A stretch of DNA of 64,000 nt from Neolecta irregularis DAH-3 (lineage: Eukaryota; Ascomycota; Neolectomycetes; Neolectales; Neolectaceae), in NCBI GenBank assembly GCA_001929475.1, contig LXFE01000515.1:1-64000 (forward strand), written 5' to 3'. Below are positions 21,944-33,901 of the stretch, piece after piece. Positions within the stretch are counted from its first letter, which is position 1. Each line of letters starts with the position of its first letter. Made by a program: the position numbers and the translations under genes. The notes beneath the pieces are model-generated. The model had not been told where the DNA came from and made no database searches. It saw only the letters and a list, made by a program, of their open reading frames with translations.

Positions 21944-24900
21944 TTAAGTTTCAAAAAAAGAAGTAGTGGAAGTGCAATGATTTGTAGCTTCTTCCTCTTC
22001 ATCAAAAATTGCACCACTGTCATATCTCTCCCTCACTCTGGTCAGCTGGGGCGTTCCACCGGGAAAATTCGCTAAACCCTTATCATTATCAGTGGACGGG
22101 CTGAAAGAAATTCTTACAATGTTTGTATCTGTGATTTGAGTTTTTACAGGAAATAGCGTCTTCATTGTTGTTTGAACTTGCTCGAGTTTATGGCGCACGG
22201 TCTCAACACTGCCTTGGGCTTCCTTATGCTCTCGGGAAAGCTTATTGTACTCCGAATGGATTGTACGGTAGTGTCTAGATTGTCAAATCTGCCAGCGACA
22301 ATGACAGATATACGTCAGGACTTTTTCCAAATTCATGTCGATGATCTTCTTCTCTCGGCTTACTTTTTGAAGTCTCTCATTGATCTCTTGATATGAGCTA
22401 CTGAGCTCTTGCTTATGAGAGTCTAGATTACAAATTCGCAATTCAAGGTCGGCAATTACACCTTCAAGTCGTTCTCTTTCTGCGAGAAATGACTGCTCCA
22501 GATAAGTCATCTGCCGTTTGACATGCTCAATCTCGCCTTGTTTTTTTGAAAGATCAAGGCTCAGCTGTTTCTCATGGGTCTGAGCGGTCTCTAATTCTCG
22601 TTGCAACCTTTCAACTTCTCTGGTGAGACGTTGATTATCTTCATGGCTGAGATTGAGCTGCATCAACATATCTTCTTTGGTATTGTCGGCAGCCTTTTTT
22701 TCTGCGCGTCGATTTCTTTCCAGAATTTTGAGTTTAGCTAGCCAATCGGTGGTTTGAGCCTCAAATTCTCCCTTGAGTCGCTCAAAAGCTCCCTTAAAAA
22801 TGTCTTCATTTTTCGCCATTGATTCTTTGAGACTTGAGACTTCTGTCTGAAGGTCTTTTTCTGTATCTCGATATGTTGATCGTACATGCTCGATGTTTGC
22901 TTCAAGATGGATGATACGGGCTTCATAAGAAGCTTTTTCAGAATGGGCTTCCTGAGTGAGACCATCTCTCTCGACTTGTAACTGTTCTAGTTCATCTTGC
23001 AATCCCTGCATAACTTCAGCATGTTCTTCTTCATCTTCGCGAAGCGCGAGCTCAAGTTCAGCAATACGAAGTTTGGCGGCGTTGATCTCCTCTTGTTTGG
23101 TAGCGAGTTCCTTGACATGGATTGTCGCAAGATGACGGATATGTTCTTGGAGAGCAGATTTTTCGACCTCAACTTTCTCCAAAGCAGTTTCCAGATCTTG
23201 TATGCGAGAAAATTTCAGTTTCACATCATTCGAAGCATTTTCAAGTCGTTCTTCCAGATCCTCCTTCTCATTCTTGAAAATTTCCAGTTCGTCCGCCATT
23301 CGCGATCCCCAAAATTGGTCTTTATGCTCAACTTGCTTCCGAGCTTCTGAAACGACGTTATGAAGAATCAGAGTTTCTGTACCAGCTTCCTCCACAACTC
23401 GATTCAAGTTTTCGATCTTGAAGTTTTTTTGAACTAGCTCTTCGCTGACAGATTGTAAGCTCTTCTTAAGTTTTTCTAGTTCTCTGGTCAACGCCTCTTG
23501 ATCGTCAATCAAGACTCTCTGTGATAAATGACTGCTCTCGAGCTCAGACTCCAATCTCTCGATAATCTTTTCCTGGCGGTCTACTGTGTCTTCTAGAAGG
23601 ATGCTTTTTGTCTTGAAAGAATTCATCTCTTCTGCAAGCTGTCGACGAATATTCCCAATTCCGGAGGCGTACAAGGTCGTGATTTGTTCAAAGTCTTGCT
23701 GATGTTCTTCGAGCTCTTTTCTTAGAGCTGCAATTGTCTTGGGTGCACAAGTCAGAATCCCCTCGAGATTTATCTGTAGGGCTTGAACCTGATGTTTCAG
23801 TTCATTGACGCGACCAAGGAGTTGAGGCGTCAGATATTCAACTCCAACTTCCAAAACAGTCGATGACAATGTTTCGTCATTGAGAAGGACTCTGGTAACT
23901 GAGATGAGTGCAGATTTTATACGCTCGTCGGCTTCAGTGAGCCGCATATTTTCATCTGTGGTATGATCAAGAGATTCTTGGATAGATTCGGTGAATTCAA
24001 TGAGCTCGGTTACACATGCGACGAGATCCTCTTGAGTAGCTCGACCATAGTGAGAGAGAAGACTGTCAACAGAAAATTTTATGGTATTTAATCGGTCCAC
24101 TTCCGATTGAAGTGATTTAATGCTCCCAATATAGTCATCAATACGAGTGCTGAGATGATCCTCAGTCCTCGAGGCTTGCAATAATCGTCTCTCGATCTGT
24201 GCTTTGTTTAACGAAAGATCCAAGATATTGGAGCGAAGAGGACAAGCAACCTCGTCTATCATAGATTCTATCGAGATATCTGTTTGTACCTGAACATTGT
24301 CAAGCCCTGGGGCAGCCTGCCATCCAGCATCTTTATATTGAGGGGCTGCTTGAACGAGGATCGAGACACCACAAGGCACGTCTGTTTGAACTGCAAAATG
24401 TTTATTCGAAGGCTGGATTTGCAATCCGATATCCGAGTTATTGCGAAAATTTTGCATTTCAGGTGGATCGAGCGCCTGCTGCATAGTTCTTGTGGTTACA
24501 AAAGTGGTTGTGATAGTGTTTTCATTGCTGGAAGCAGGTTGAGAGCTATAACCATCGTCTTTGCGCGAATATGGTCTATTAACGCTAGCAAGTGGAAGTT
24601 GGGTATGCTGGTCTTTTACCGCTGAAAAGTTTGTTGGTTCCCGAGTATCCATGTGCGAATCATTGCCATCATCAGAATACGAAGGGTGGTCATCGTAATT
24701 GGTGGGTTGATCGTCATAGTAATCGTCCTTACTCATGTCTCCCTGATACATGGGCGCATCTTCAAATGTATCGTCGTCGTCTGGGGCCGAGACAGGAGTA
24801 TGCAAATCTCGATCATCGGAACGTTCCAAAAACTTTTGATTGATGGAGATAACTGTATTCATTTCAGCAATTTGTCTCTCGAGCTCCTTGATGTGTTCTT

Positions 24901-25399
24901 CGTTCAACCCATCATGTTGTCTAGTTTCCGCGAGATTTTCTTCCAGTTGTTGAACGATATTTATTTTTGATTTCAGGTCAGTTTGCAATTGAAGTTGCAT
25001 TTCACATAGTTGGGCCTCAAGTCAGCGTACAGTCGTAAAAGCATGTTATCGAACCTTTGTGTATTTCATCAATGACTCTGACGGATTCGATACGCCTTTT
25101 GGTTTTCGCTTTTGCACTCGTCCATCGCTACTAGATCGACGGGAATGTGTATACGATAGCATTTGCAATTCGACCGAGTCGTTTTTAATCGTCGCTCGTC
25201 GCGCTGCTCGTGTTGCACGTTCCGAGGGACTTCGGTTCACCAGGACAGGTGTCGATGTGAGTTGGGGCACCAAATTTGATCTTCGCCGCTTTTGCAAACT
25301 GACTCTTGTTACCGGCAGTAATAGCTTTGGTGTCTCTTCTCGTTTTCGTTTTCTCGTAATTCCAGTGGGACCAGGCGCTGTCATCGTAAATGCAGCCAT
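21944..25399 (-). CDS. Large coiled-coil protein, unknown function
   Basis: Exons 25399-25055, 25015-22314 and 22274-21944 give 1125 aa. The first 120 residues are basic with a likely nuclear localisation signal (TRKRKREE). Next is an acidic, disordered section with asparagine- and tyrosine-rich patches. Roughly residues 320-1000 form almost continuous coiled coil, high in E, L, Q and K. The tail has a non-coiled block (TQITDTNIVRISF and ERYDSGAIFDEEEE) that may be a conserved motif. Both introns are 39 nt. The domain plan suggests a nuclear, spindle or filament-like scaffold, but I do not recognise a named family. Confidence 0.8.
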
Positions 25400-26964
25400 G
25401 CGACTCGAAGCATTTTTGTAAACTGTATCACAATTTCGAAGATTCTCGGGCAGTACAACTCGTTCTTGTTTCAAGAAAATCTTTAATTGTGGCGAACTTT
25501 TAGTGATCAGCAAATCGATCAGAATTCGCAAAGTACATTGCATAACGACAGGTGCCAGTCTGATGCAGCCAACCACTTGCTACAAGGTTCTCACAAGTCT
25601 ATATCATCAGTACATCATTCTTCAAAGGCATTTTACTGTCTTCAAACGCTTAGCCCACCCGTTAGGTAGTCTAGTGTCGGTTTGATTGCATGTATATTCT
25701 ACATGATTTCCTTTTGACTGGTTATCTCAATGCCTCATCCCATAGCGCGTACGAATGCCAGAGAAATGAACAGAGCGCTTTTCCCTGCTCAAAAGGTCCA
25801 GCGATTCAATGACCCTGTCCCGGTACAACATATCGAGTTCCAAAAAAGACAAGAGAAAACACAGATGGTTTAGGGGAAAATTGACGTCTGAGAATTGGCC
25901 GACGTGTGTGGAAGCCGTAATAGGCTAGCGTTACGGTACTTGGCACATATCCTGCTCAAAAAACAAATTTACATCCGCAAATCGAACGTCGCCCATGTCA
26001 GATTCGCATATGTGGCCAAGATTAACGGACCAGTTTGAAATATGATTTCTCCTTCGAGGCCAGTAACTCATTTGGAACCGGGACGCTCTTGTAATGTTGG
26101 TAGCATGACTCTGCCTCGAAGAGAGGATAAACAGTCCTTAACGTGATCTAGATTCACAAAAGGCACAGTTTGCTTAGTTGGCATATCTCTACAAACTGAC
26201 AGGACCTCTTCATTTGAGCTGCCAAGGATGAAGAATGCCTCCAAACAAAATCCCAACTTTGTGAGACATTGAAACCAAAGCCATTTGTGGAAGCGTTCGA
26301 AATAGACGCATCTCCATCTGTATGCCTACGAGCCTTGTTTCAGGAGAGAAATTAATACAAGTGCGTCTTCAGTTGAAACCGCTGCATCGTAAAACAGCAA
26401 CCTTCACAATCCATATTCGAATCCACGCAATTGGGAAATTTACGAGTAGTCTGTTTTCCCATCGCAGATAGTGACATGGTGGTTGTTTTGACTTTTCATC
26501 TCAGCAGCCGCCTTGATGCTCGGACCACTTGCTTAGAGAAACACCAATGTCTTTCCAACAAACTATCCTCGATAACTCGCACCGATAACATTCTGAATCG
26601 TCTGAATTTCAAAACAAGCACTAATGTCATTATTAGGATTACCTGGAGCTGGCGACAGGTAACATCAGATGTTTCTCTTACTAGGGCCTTTCCTCATCTA
26701 TTTTACCAAATGTCAGTCGCGCTGGTCCCCGGGATGGCACTGGGCGTTAGCCTAAAGCCATTGGATTTTGAGGAACAAAGCTAATGATGAGCCAAAACTC
26801 GATTTGCAGTAGCTCGTCGTACTCGATCTTTGTATCTTAAAACAAATCACATCAAATTTCGCAGCATAGTTTTCGTCATTCTCACCATTTGCAACTAGGC
26901 GCCAACGTAATTTCACCCGGAGTTTGTTATAAGTTGGCCCGTTTGCGACTTTTCATCAAAAATC
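25400..26964. other. 1.56-kb intergenic region between divergent genes
   Basis: It lies between the start of the coiled-coil gene and the start of the bZIP gene. Several short open frames occur (for example 26431-26784) but none has recognisable sequence or plausible splicing. A long regulated leader for the bZIP gene is possible. Nothing else is supported. Confidence 0.45.
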
Positions 26965-27915
26965 ATGAAGAACAATAACCTTAGAATCAACGCTATGCCA
27001 TGCGCCGCAACCGAAGCCGACGAAGAAGCCTTTTCTAGTCTTACCCGCCGTTCCTGTATCACAGATCCCATCGCATCTATCAATCGCCCAACATTGCCAC
27101 TTCCACCAGCGCTCTCAGTATCAAGCCAACTGCCGTCGAGATCTTGGTATTCTGTCAGTCTACCATCCATCTCTGCATTGACAGCAGAAGTTAATCCACA
27201 AGGACAACTGTATATGAGGCTCGGGCCCTCTAATCCTGGAAGAAAACGGCCATCTTCTACGTTTGCGTCTCATGAGTACGAGACAACACCGTCTCCTACA
27301 TCCTCTGTAGACATGGAAAGCTATCTACAAGTTCAGCGCCCCGGGCTACGCAGAATGCACTCGCTCGAGAACTACAGGACTCCCTACAGCCGGGAACAAC
27401 AGAGCTCAAGTATCCGCACTGTTTCCGGCAAGCCAGACGATCATCCACCTTTGCTCAGTATAAATGCGCTTCGTTCTCAACGCGCATCACTTTCATCATC
27501 AATTTCGAGTCGTTCTCCAGCATTTCCATCTACCCCACAACTTACAGTACAGCCTTCGAATATGCCTTCATCGTTTCGATGTCCTCCACTGCCGCCCATT
27601 GAGCCTGGAGCGAAGAACACTTCCTTTTCCACTTCACTGTTTCCATCTGCAAAAGGTGGTCTGCCAACAGATGATGATGACAACCCTCTCCAAGGTCGTC
27701 CTAAATCCAACGATTTTGTCGATGAGAAAAGAAAACGTAATGCCACCGCATCGGCTAGGTTTAGGCTTCGCCGAAAAGAACGAGAGCGTGAGATGGCTGC
27801 ACGGATCGCGCAGTTGGAAGAAGATTTGAAGAAAGTATCTGAAGAACGCGACAAATGGAAAGGTACTGCGCAGTCCCAAATGGGGTCTTCCCAAAGTCGA
27901 ATGGACACATCCTAA
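26965..27915 (+). CDS. bZIP transcription factor, CYS-3/MetR-type basic region
   Basis: A single exon of 316 aa from the ATG at 26965 (a second ATG at 26995 is also possible). Most of the protein is low-complexity, rich in S and P. The DNA-binding basic region near residues 253-275 reads KRKRNATASARFRLRRKERE, with the N-x7-R pattern of the CYS-3/Met4/Zip1 group that controls sulfur or stress genes. The zipper is very short: after IAQLEEDL only one or two heptads follow before a polar tail, so dimerisation may depend on a partner. The sulfur role is an inference from the basic region. Confidence 0.82.
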   Translation: MKNNNLRINAMPCAATEADEEAFSSLTRRSCITDPIASINRPTLPLPPALSVSSQLPSRSWYSVSLPSISALTAEVNPQGQLYMRLGPSNPGRKRPSSTFASHEYETTPSPTSSVDMESYLQVQRPGLRRMHSLENYRTPYSREQQSSSIRTVSGKPDDHPPLLSINALRSQRASLSSSISSRSPAFPSTPQLTVQPSNMPSSFRCPPLPPIEPGAKNTSFSTSLFPSAKGGLPTDDDDNPLQGRPKSNDFVDEKRKRNATASARFRLRRKEREREMAARIAQLEEDLKKVSEERDKWKGTAQSQMGSSQSRMDTS

Positions 27916-29064
27916 TTTTTTATTGGAGATATATCATGTGGTTAATATTGTGGATATCAGTAATGTGTATGGTGCGAATGGTGTTTGTTATTAGGACTGT
28001 AGATCTAATATCTAATTTTTGGTTGAAGAATTGAAAGAGAAAGATATAGTATGAACGTACACAAGTGATGCCGGCTCCAGCAAATGGTTTCTATCAACGG
28101 TATTGCTGAAATGTAACAGTTTAGTTTGGGCCAGGCCGAAGTAGTGTGCAGCTCAATTATTCAGATCAAGACTACATCATTGGTGTAACGCCTGGTCTTC
28201 CACTTTAGAATGATAAGAAACAGTCGAAATTGGCCAGCTTTTAACGCGCTGGATTAAACTAAACTCAAAGAGTACATCACATAATTAGTTGGGGCAGGAA
28301 ATGTAGATCATATCCAGAAGGTTTCTTACTGTAATTCTACCCAACATTAATGAGCGCCGGAAATTCCTGTCAATTGCTCTGTTAGAACTGAGGGTTCGGT
28401 TTCAGGCTATTTGCTATCGAATTGATCAATATTGAAAGGGCCAGTTGCACAAAGTCTGCTGGCCTGAATCACCCGCTTAGCATCGAGTCTGGCTCGTGCA
28501 AAAAAGAAGTCGGGGCTATTCAGATGATTGAGTTTTAGATAGTGTTAGCCACTTATTGCTTAAAATATACCAAAAGTCGTAGAAACAGCGCATCATCTGA
28601 CACCGGAAACGCGAGAAATAATATCCCTAGAAGGGTTTCAACCTTTAGCTGTGAACCTTGAAAAAAGCGACCAACTTCAACCTAAAGCGTAAAAATCCTG
28701 TTCAGATGAACCGAATAAAAATTACAGGGCTCGTAGCATAAAACGTCACAAAAAAAGTCTGTTACTAGTGAACATCAATAAATATTCTACAGGTAGATAA
28801 GAGTGATTACAGATCGTTATTTGAGTTCCGAGCCTATAGCCGCTTGAAATAGTAGTATAGAGGGCATGTATCTTTCAATACCATAGAGAACCATATACCC
28901 AACGCCAGAGCAGGGTTGGCAGACTTTCCTTGTTTCGACCGGCAAAAACAATGGACAAGGATCTTTTTTTAGCTCTCTGTATTTCGAGCAAGGAATTCTT
29001 AGCGCCCGTAGAAGAATGCAACAAAAGCGTCCGATGTGGAATTTATCAATTCATATCCTGAACG
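27916..29064. other. 1.15-kb intergenic region
   Basis: AT-rich, with no frame or RNA gene that I can support. It contains the 3' region of the bZIP gene and the promoter of the permease gene. Confidence 0.5.
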
Positions 29065-31246
29065 ATGACACTCAACAATCCCATGAAATCCCCGGCTATT
29101 TCTAAGGCATCAACCGTTTTGGATGAAGATGGGCGTCAACTGGTACGAATCTCAGCGGAGCATTGACATTCCTTCGTCCTTTCATCTGTGAGTAGAGGTG
29201 ATGAAAAGTTTACCCACCAAACGACGCTGCAAGAAACAATGACAGTGGGGTGCCCCTAAAAAGGCTGAGATGATACCCATTGAACTTGCCTCACGGTAAT
29301 GCGTGCGAAAGGATTTGTCATTGCTTCTTGCGCTGTACGTTTCCAGGTTTTCGGCTAACCATCTGCAGCATGCTATAGGTTACACTCAGGTGCATTGTTA
29401 TGTTGATATATCGACCTAACAAGTAGACTTTGAAACGGTCCTTTGATTTGTTTGAAAGCTTTGCTGCCAGCTTTGGTATATCCTGCGTCATGGCAAGCCA
29501 GCTTATGGACAGCGGCAGTTTATGTCTTTTCAGGTCTTCGATTCCTGTTCAGCACTTCAATTGCTGCCGGAGGGCCTGCAGCATACTGGTGGACCGGTCT
29601 TTTTGGAAAAACAACTGATTTAAGGTCATCATATATTATCTGTGTGATCTTTACGTTGGTCACCGCTGCAGTTCTCGCAGAGATATGTTCGGCTTTGCCA
29701 GCTGCTGGCTCCGTCTATCTGTGAATCTTCCGTCTATCTAAAAGTTTATATTGGTAGCTGGGCTGCTTCGTCAGGTGGACTAAAATATGGTCGTTTCTTT
29801 GGTTTCCTAACTGCTTGGTGTACGAGATTCTACATGCATTAGATACTTACTCGCAAGGGGCAATTACCGCATGGGCCACTTTTGTTGCAAGCCTTTCACA
29901 AGTCGTCATGTACTTTGCACTTTCTGTATTCTACTAAACCATTCTTCAACTTATCGCAAAGGAACTCACAATCTTTGATGTTGAATCCTTTCCACAAACA
30001 CCAACCGATATCAAATTTAGAGCAGTCGTGTGGATTGGCGGCCAAATCGTTCTCGCAGTTATGATTGGCCTGAATTTGGTCTCTCCAGGCCATTACAAGT
30101 TCATTTTCCGTTTCGCTACTGCGATGATTATGCTCGACTTTTTTCTCAACTTAATTTGGCTTCCGATTGGCGTTAATAGGACGTATGGTTTTCAAAGCGC
30201 CAAGTTCGTTTTCACGAAAACGTATAACAAAACTGGAGCATCGCCCGTTTGGAATTGGATGTTGAGTTTCTTTGCAACAGGCGGTGCACTTGTTGGTTTT
30301 GATGCGTCCGGTCACATTGCCGAGGAAACGCACAATGCTGTATCTCCTATACTGCACAATTCTCGTTGATTGTTTAGAGTTTAGTCGCTGCCCGCGGTGT
30401 ATTCTTGAGTGCATTAATGAGCTGTGTCTTTGGATTTCCATTTATCATGCTTTTCCTCTTTTGCACAGCAAGTTGAACAATTCTTCATCATAGTAACGAG
30501 CCAGCCTGATGTCGACCAATTATTTGCTCTTGACACCCCCCAACCAATAGTTCAATTCTATGCATTGTCTCTTGGTCAACACGGACACGTCCTTATGAAC
30601 GTTGTTCTTATTATTGCCATGATTTTGGTACATTTCTTTTAATCATGGCTAACAATAGAATGGTGCGGTATCCACAGTTGCTGCCTCCCGATTGGTCTAC
30701 GCAATTGCTCGAGATGGAATTTTACCCTTTTCTGGGTATATTCGTCGACTTGCGCCTAATGGTCAACCTCGCAATGCTATTTTCGTGATCTGGGGAGTAG
30801 GAGCCACTTTGCTCTTCACGATTTTAGGCAGCCCTGTTGCATTTAACAGCCTAGTTTCCGCAGCTGGAATGCCGACCTTTGCTTCTTGGGCTCTTATTGC
30901 ATGTATGCGTATTAATTACATGTTCAATCTGGCTAATCGGCCAGTTGGCCGAGCATTTATCACACCAAACAATTTCAAGAACCCACGATGGTCCCTTGGA
31001 AAGTTTTCAAGGCCCTTTCGTGTCCTGGCATTCATTTACACCTCGTTCATGTGTTGTGTCCTTTGTTCGCCTCTCCAGTTTCCGGTAACGATTGATACAT
31101 TCAACTTTTGTCCCATTATATTCCTTGTGGTTACGATATTGGCTGTCATTTCATGGTGGCTCACGCCAGAAGACAATTGGTTGGAAAAAAGATTCATTCA
31201 ACATATACAGGAAGACAAACTCTTATATCCACAACTTCAAAAGTAA
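29065..31246 (+). CDS. TPO5: Amino acid/polyamine permease, TPO5/UGA4-like (APC family)
   Basis: Twelve-segment membrane transporter related to yeast Tpo5 and Uga4 (polyamines, GABA). Eleven exons: 29065-29142, 29369-29389, 29427-29475, 29534-29720, 29758-29819, 29858-29925, 29962-30339, 30378-30467, 30505-30627, 30659-30902 and 30945-31246, giving 533 aa. Landmarks are LKRSFDLFESFAASFG, STSIAAGGPAAYWW, the consensus EICSALPAAGSVYLW, FDASGHIAEETHNAS and AASRLVYAIARDGILPF. Intron 8 (30468-30504) has a GCAAGT donor. Intron 9 is only 31 nt, and intron 1 is 226 nt. Read without splicing the gene looks broken, but the spliced frame is intact. The substrate is inferred from the family. Confidence 0.88.
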
Positions 31247-32995
31247 AACCAAGCGCCAAAGACCAATGAATATACAAAACTGTATTGGTTCTATAGAATG
31301 AATATGGACGCGCATTCTACTGTTATTAGTTGTGATTACCATGAAAGATTACCTCTAGATCACCCCAATGTTTGTTTTGAGGATGATGACAATGTTGAGG
31401 TGCATGAACTATTGGAGGCCTTGCGTTTCACTTCTTTCCGCTTCTTGCAGACCTTTCGCTCGACATATCTGTAAATGAAATATACGGCGATATCCAAAGT
31501 GGCGTCTTTGAGTGCCTGGACAGGGGAAGGCATGTTGTGCATTGATGGAGTGATAAGGACAAAGGGGGCGGTCAAGTTACTTTATAGGGTATATCTTTAC
31601 AGTCAGTGCGTCATCTGGGTACCCGTTGCGTCGTTCCTGAGCGAGATTCCAGCCGTAGTGATTAAAATCAGCAAGAAGGCTGGCATTCAAATCGCAAAGG
31701 GCAATACTCATATTATATGCTACTCAATATGGCAGCACCTGAATCATGACAGATGAGATGGCCCGTCATGAATACTCGGCATCCGCATATTCGAGGCCAA
31801 TGGGATTATTGTGTCTGGGTGGGTCATCCGCCACAAATGACAAACATGAAACGAGTCCCCTAATTCCAGTCCAAGATTTATATCGGCATTCTTTAGAATT
31901 ATCAAAATAACCCTACTTTATTGTGCGTTTTGCTTTCCTTTTGGTGTTTTGGCATGTAATTTATGTATTAATCAGAGTCTTGACTCAAGTCTCGTTTCGG
32001 GTACCTTGACCGTGTGGCACCGCTGACGAGATATTGCAAATTTCAACTTTAATTCCGTCAACCCATTCATTCACCTGTCCCTATTCCTCCTTGACCGGAT
32101 CCAGGATGATGATGGCGGGTATTTCCTTTTTTCCTTTTTTTTCAATTATCTATTTATCTCTACTTCCGGGGAGGCTGGTAGCCTGCTGCGCAGCCATCGA
32201 CCGCTCCCGGATTTTCCTCCTCTGTAATATCTCGTCGACTGCTCTTTCCATTTGATACCAGCCTGCTGCTGGCGGCTATTAAAAGGGCTGGTCTTCTGTT
32301 TTGTTAGTGTATTAATCTATTTCCGTTTCTAAGTCTTGAGGGCCCAAGAGACTGAAATCCTGGACGACCACGCTCACCAATCAACAATCTATAAACCTAT
32401 AAACCCTTGCAACATCTAACTACACCCTGCGTGCAACAACCGCTTCGCACAATTACAACTTTGACAGCCCCCTCTAGACTACATTACGTCATGTTTTTTT
32501 CTAGCAGATCATTTTGAAGAATGACACATTTAAACTATACTGGAATATATAGACTGGAATCCATAGAATTTCTAGACCCTTGTTCTTGTATTGCAGTCAC
32601 GGGCCTGCAACCACCCTACGCGTCTGTGGTACGAAAATGATATTGTAATCTTTTGGAGGATATTTTCAAGTGGTCTCTTGTTTGGCTTTTCCTTTGGTCA
32701 AAGTCTCAGTTTCTATAACCAAAGCTGCTGTTCTGTTTTCTATAAGTAGACCTGTAGGTGCTTGCTTGTAAGACCGATGAATAATGCTCTATTCATCCAG
32801 CAAAGGAATCTTACCATCGTTTTTTCTCGGTTTATACAAGTCATCTAAGTCTGCAAAGCTCTACAATTGCAGTCTGCGTGTAACACGCCCTTTCCGGGAA
32901 ATATCTCACTAACAAGTAACGTACAGTAGTCTCATTGAATCTCTCTTACAAACCACACAAGGATAAAGATATTTTTCGAAAAACGATGACAATTG
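31247..32995. other. 1.75-kb gene-poor region
   Basis: Two short overlapping opposite frames near 31360-31756 have no recognisable sequence. A GC-richer stretch at about 32160-32300 has several short self-complementary words (for example around GGCTGG and CCAGCC) and could be part of a structured RNA, but I cannot name one. The rest is AT-rich. Confidence 0.4.
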
Positions 32996-33866
32996 TTAAT
33001 CAATAGACTCCTCTTCCAACCCTATGATGAACTCCCAATCTTCCTTGGAGACTTTTGATACACTCAACTGAGATCTCTTCAACATCTCCAAATTACTCAG
33101 TTGAGTAAATTTATATTGTTTCAAATTGGTCAGTGTGATTATTCGGTTTAAGTGACGCGTGAATTGAACGTCGACCATAAACCACCTTGGATCCTCTTTT
33201 TGCGATTTATGATCGAAATATGGATGATTTTCATCCCATGCTGTGTCTATTTGTATTAATAAAGTTGGGAGTGTCGGGAGCGTGCAATCTGGATATGCTT
33301 CTTTGATGATCTCCAATTTTGTTAGCATCAAAATCGACTGCAAGTGAATTACCTCTACGACACCTGTATATTGTATTTAGCCCCAAATATGTTTGTTATG
33401 GGAAGGGGGGACATACCTACGATTCCTGGGTTTTTGCAATTACTATGGTAAAAAAATGCCAAATCGCCTTTTTTCATTCCATACCACATATTATTCCTCG
33501 CTTCATAATTGCGCTTGATGATTAGGAAATACAATCGTTCTCATCCTTTTAATACCACGCCTTCCCAACTAGACGTTCTATATCACGGCTTTAGCATCGC
33601 GGTGGAAGAGAGAGAGGTATACCCCAGTTTCTCGAGATCATGGATACTGAATTTAACGTCCTTTCCTTTTACAATTCTGGTTTCTGGTTCCGCTTTAATT
33701 AGCCAGTATCGTTTCCCCCCGATTTCTCTCTCCAAATGATCAGAATATTATTATTATTTTATATTGAGAGAAATACTTTATACGGCTGTTCAAGTTGATA
33801 CTCTTTTTCCTTTAAACGTTTCGATTGGATGGTTTCATCGTTGGTGGGTTTGCGCTTAGGGGGCAT
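32996..33866 (-). CDS. THYN1: THYN1/Thy28-like EVE-domain protein
   Basis: Small nuclear protein whose EVE domain is a PUA-like fold thought to read modified bases. Six exons (33866-33784, 33727-33623, 33577-33556, 33513-33417, 33363-33353, 33310-32996) give 210 aa. Key segments are RYWLIKAEPETRIVKGKDV, WEGVRNYEARNNMWYGMKKG, DLAFFYHSNCKNPGIVG, DPRWFMVDVQF and MLKRSQLSV. The N-terminus is short and basic (MPPKRK). Exon 5 is only 11 nt and encodes the VVE of GVVEIIKEAYPD. Introns are 56, 45, 42, 53 and 42 nt. Its start lies 35 bp from the divergent membrane-protein gene. Confidence 0.88.
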
Positions 33867-33901
33867 GGGAGAAGGTGAACTCAGTCAGACGATCACCACT
33901 A

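Noticed and set aside
26431-26784. 117-aa plus-strand frame upstream of the bZIP gene
   Set aside because: No conserved pattern and no splicing into the bZIP frame. It is probably chance within a long leader or promoter.
29430-31246. A frameshifted, degenerate permease pseudogene
   Set aside because: Eleven exons with small introns, one of them GC-AG, join into a single 533-aa frame that matches the family throughout.
31360-31756. Overlapping small frames on both strands near 31.5 kb
   Set aside because: Neither shows a recognised domain or plausible gene structure, and they overlap each other antisense.
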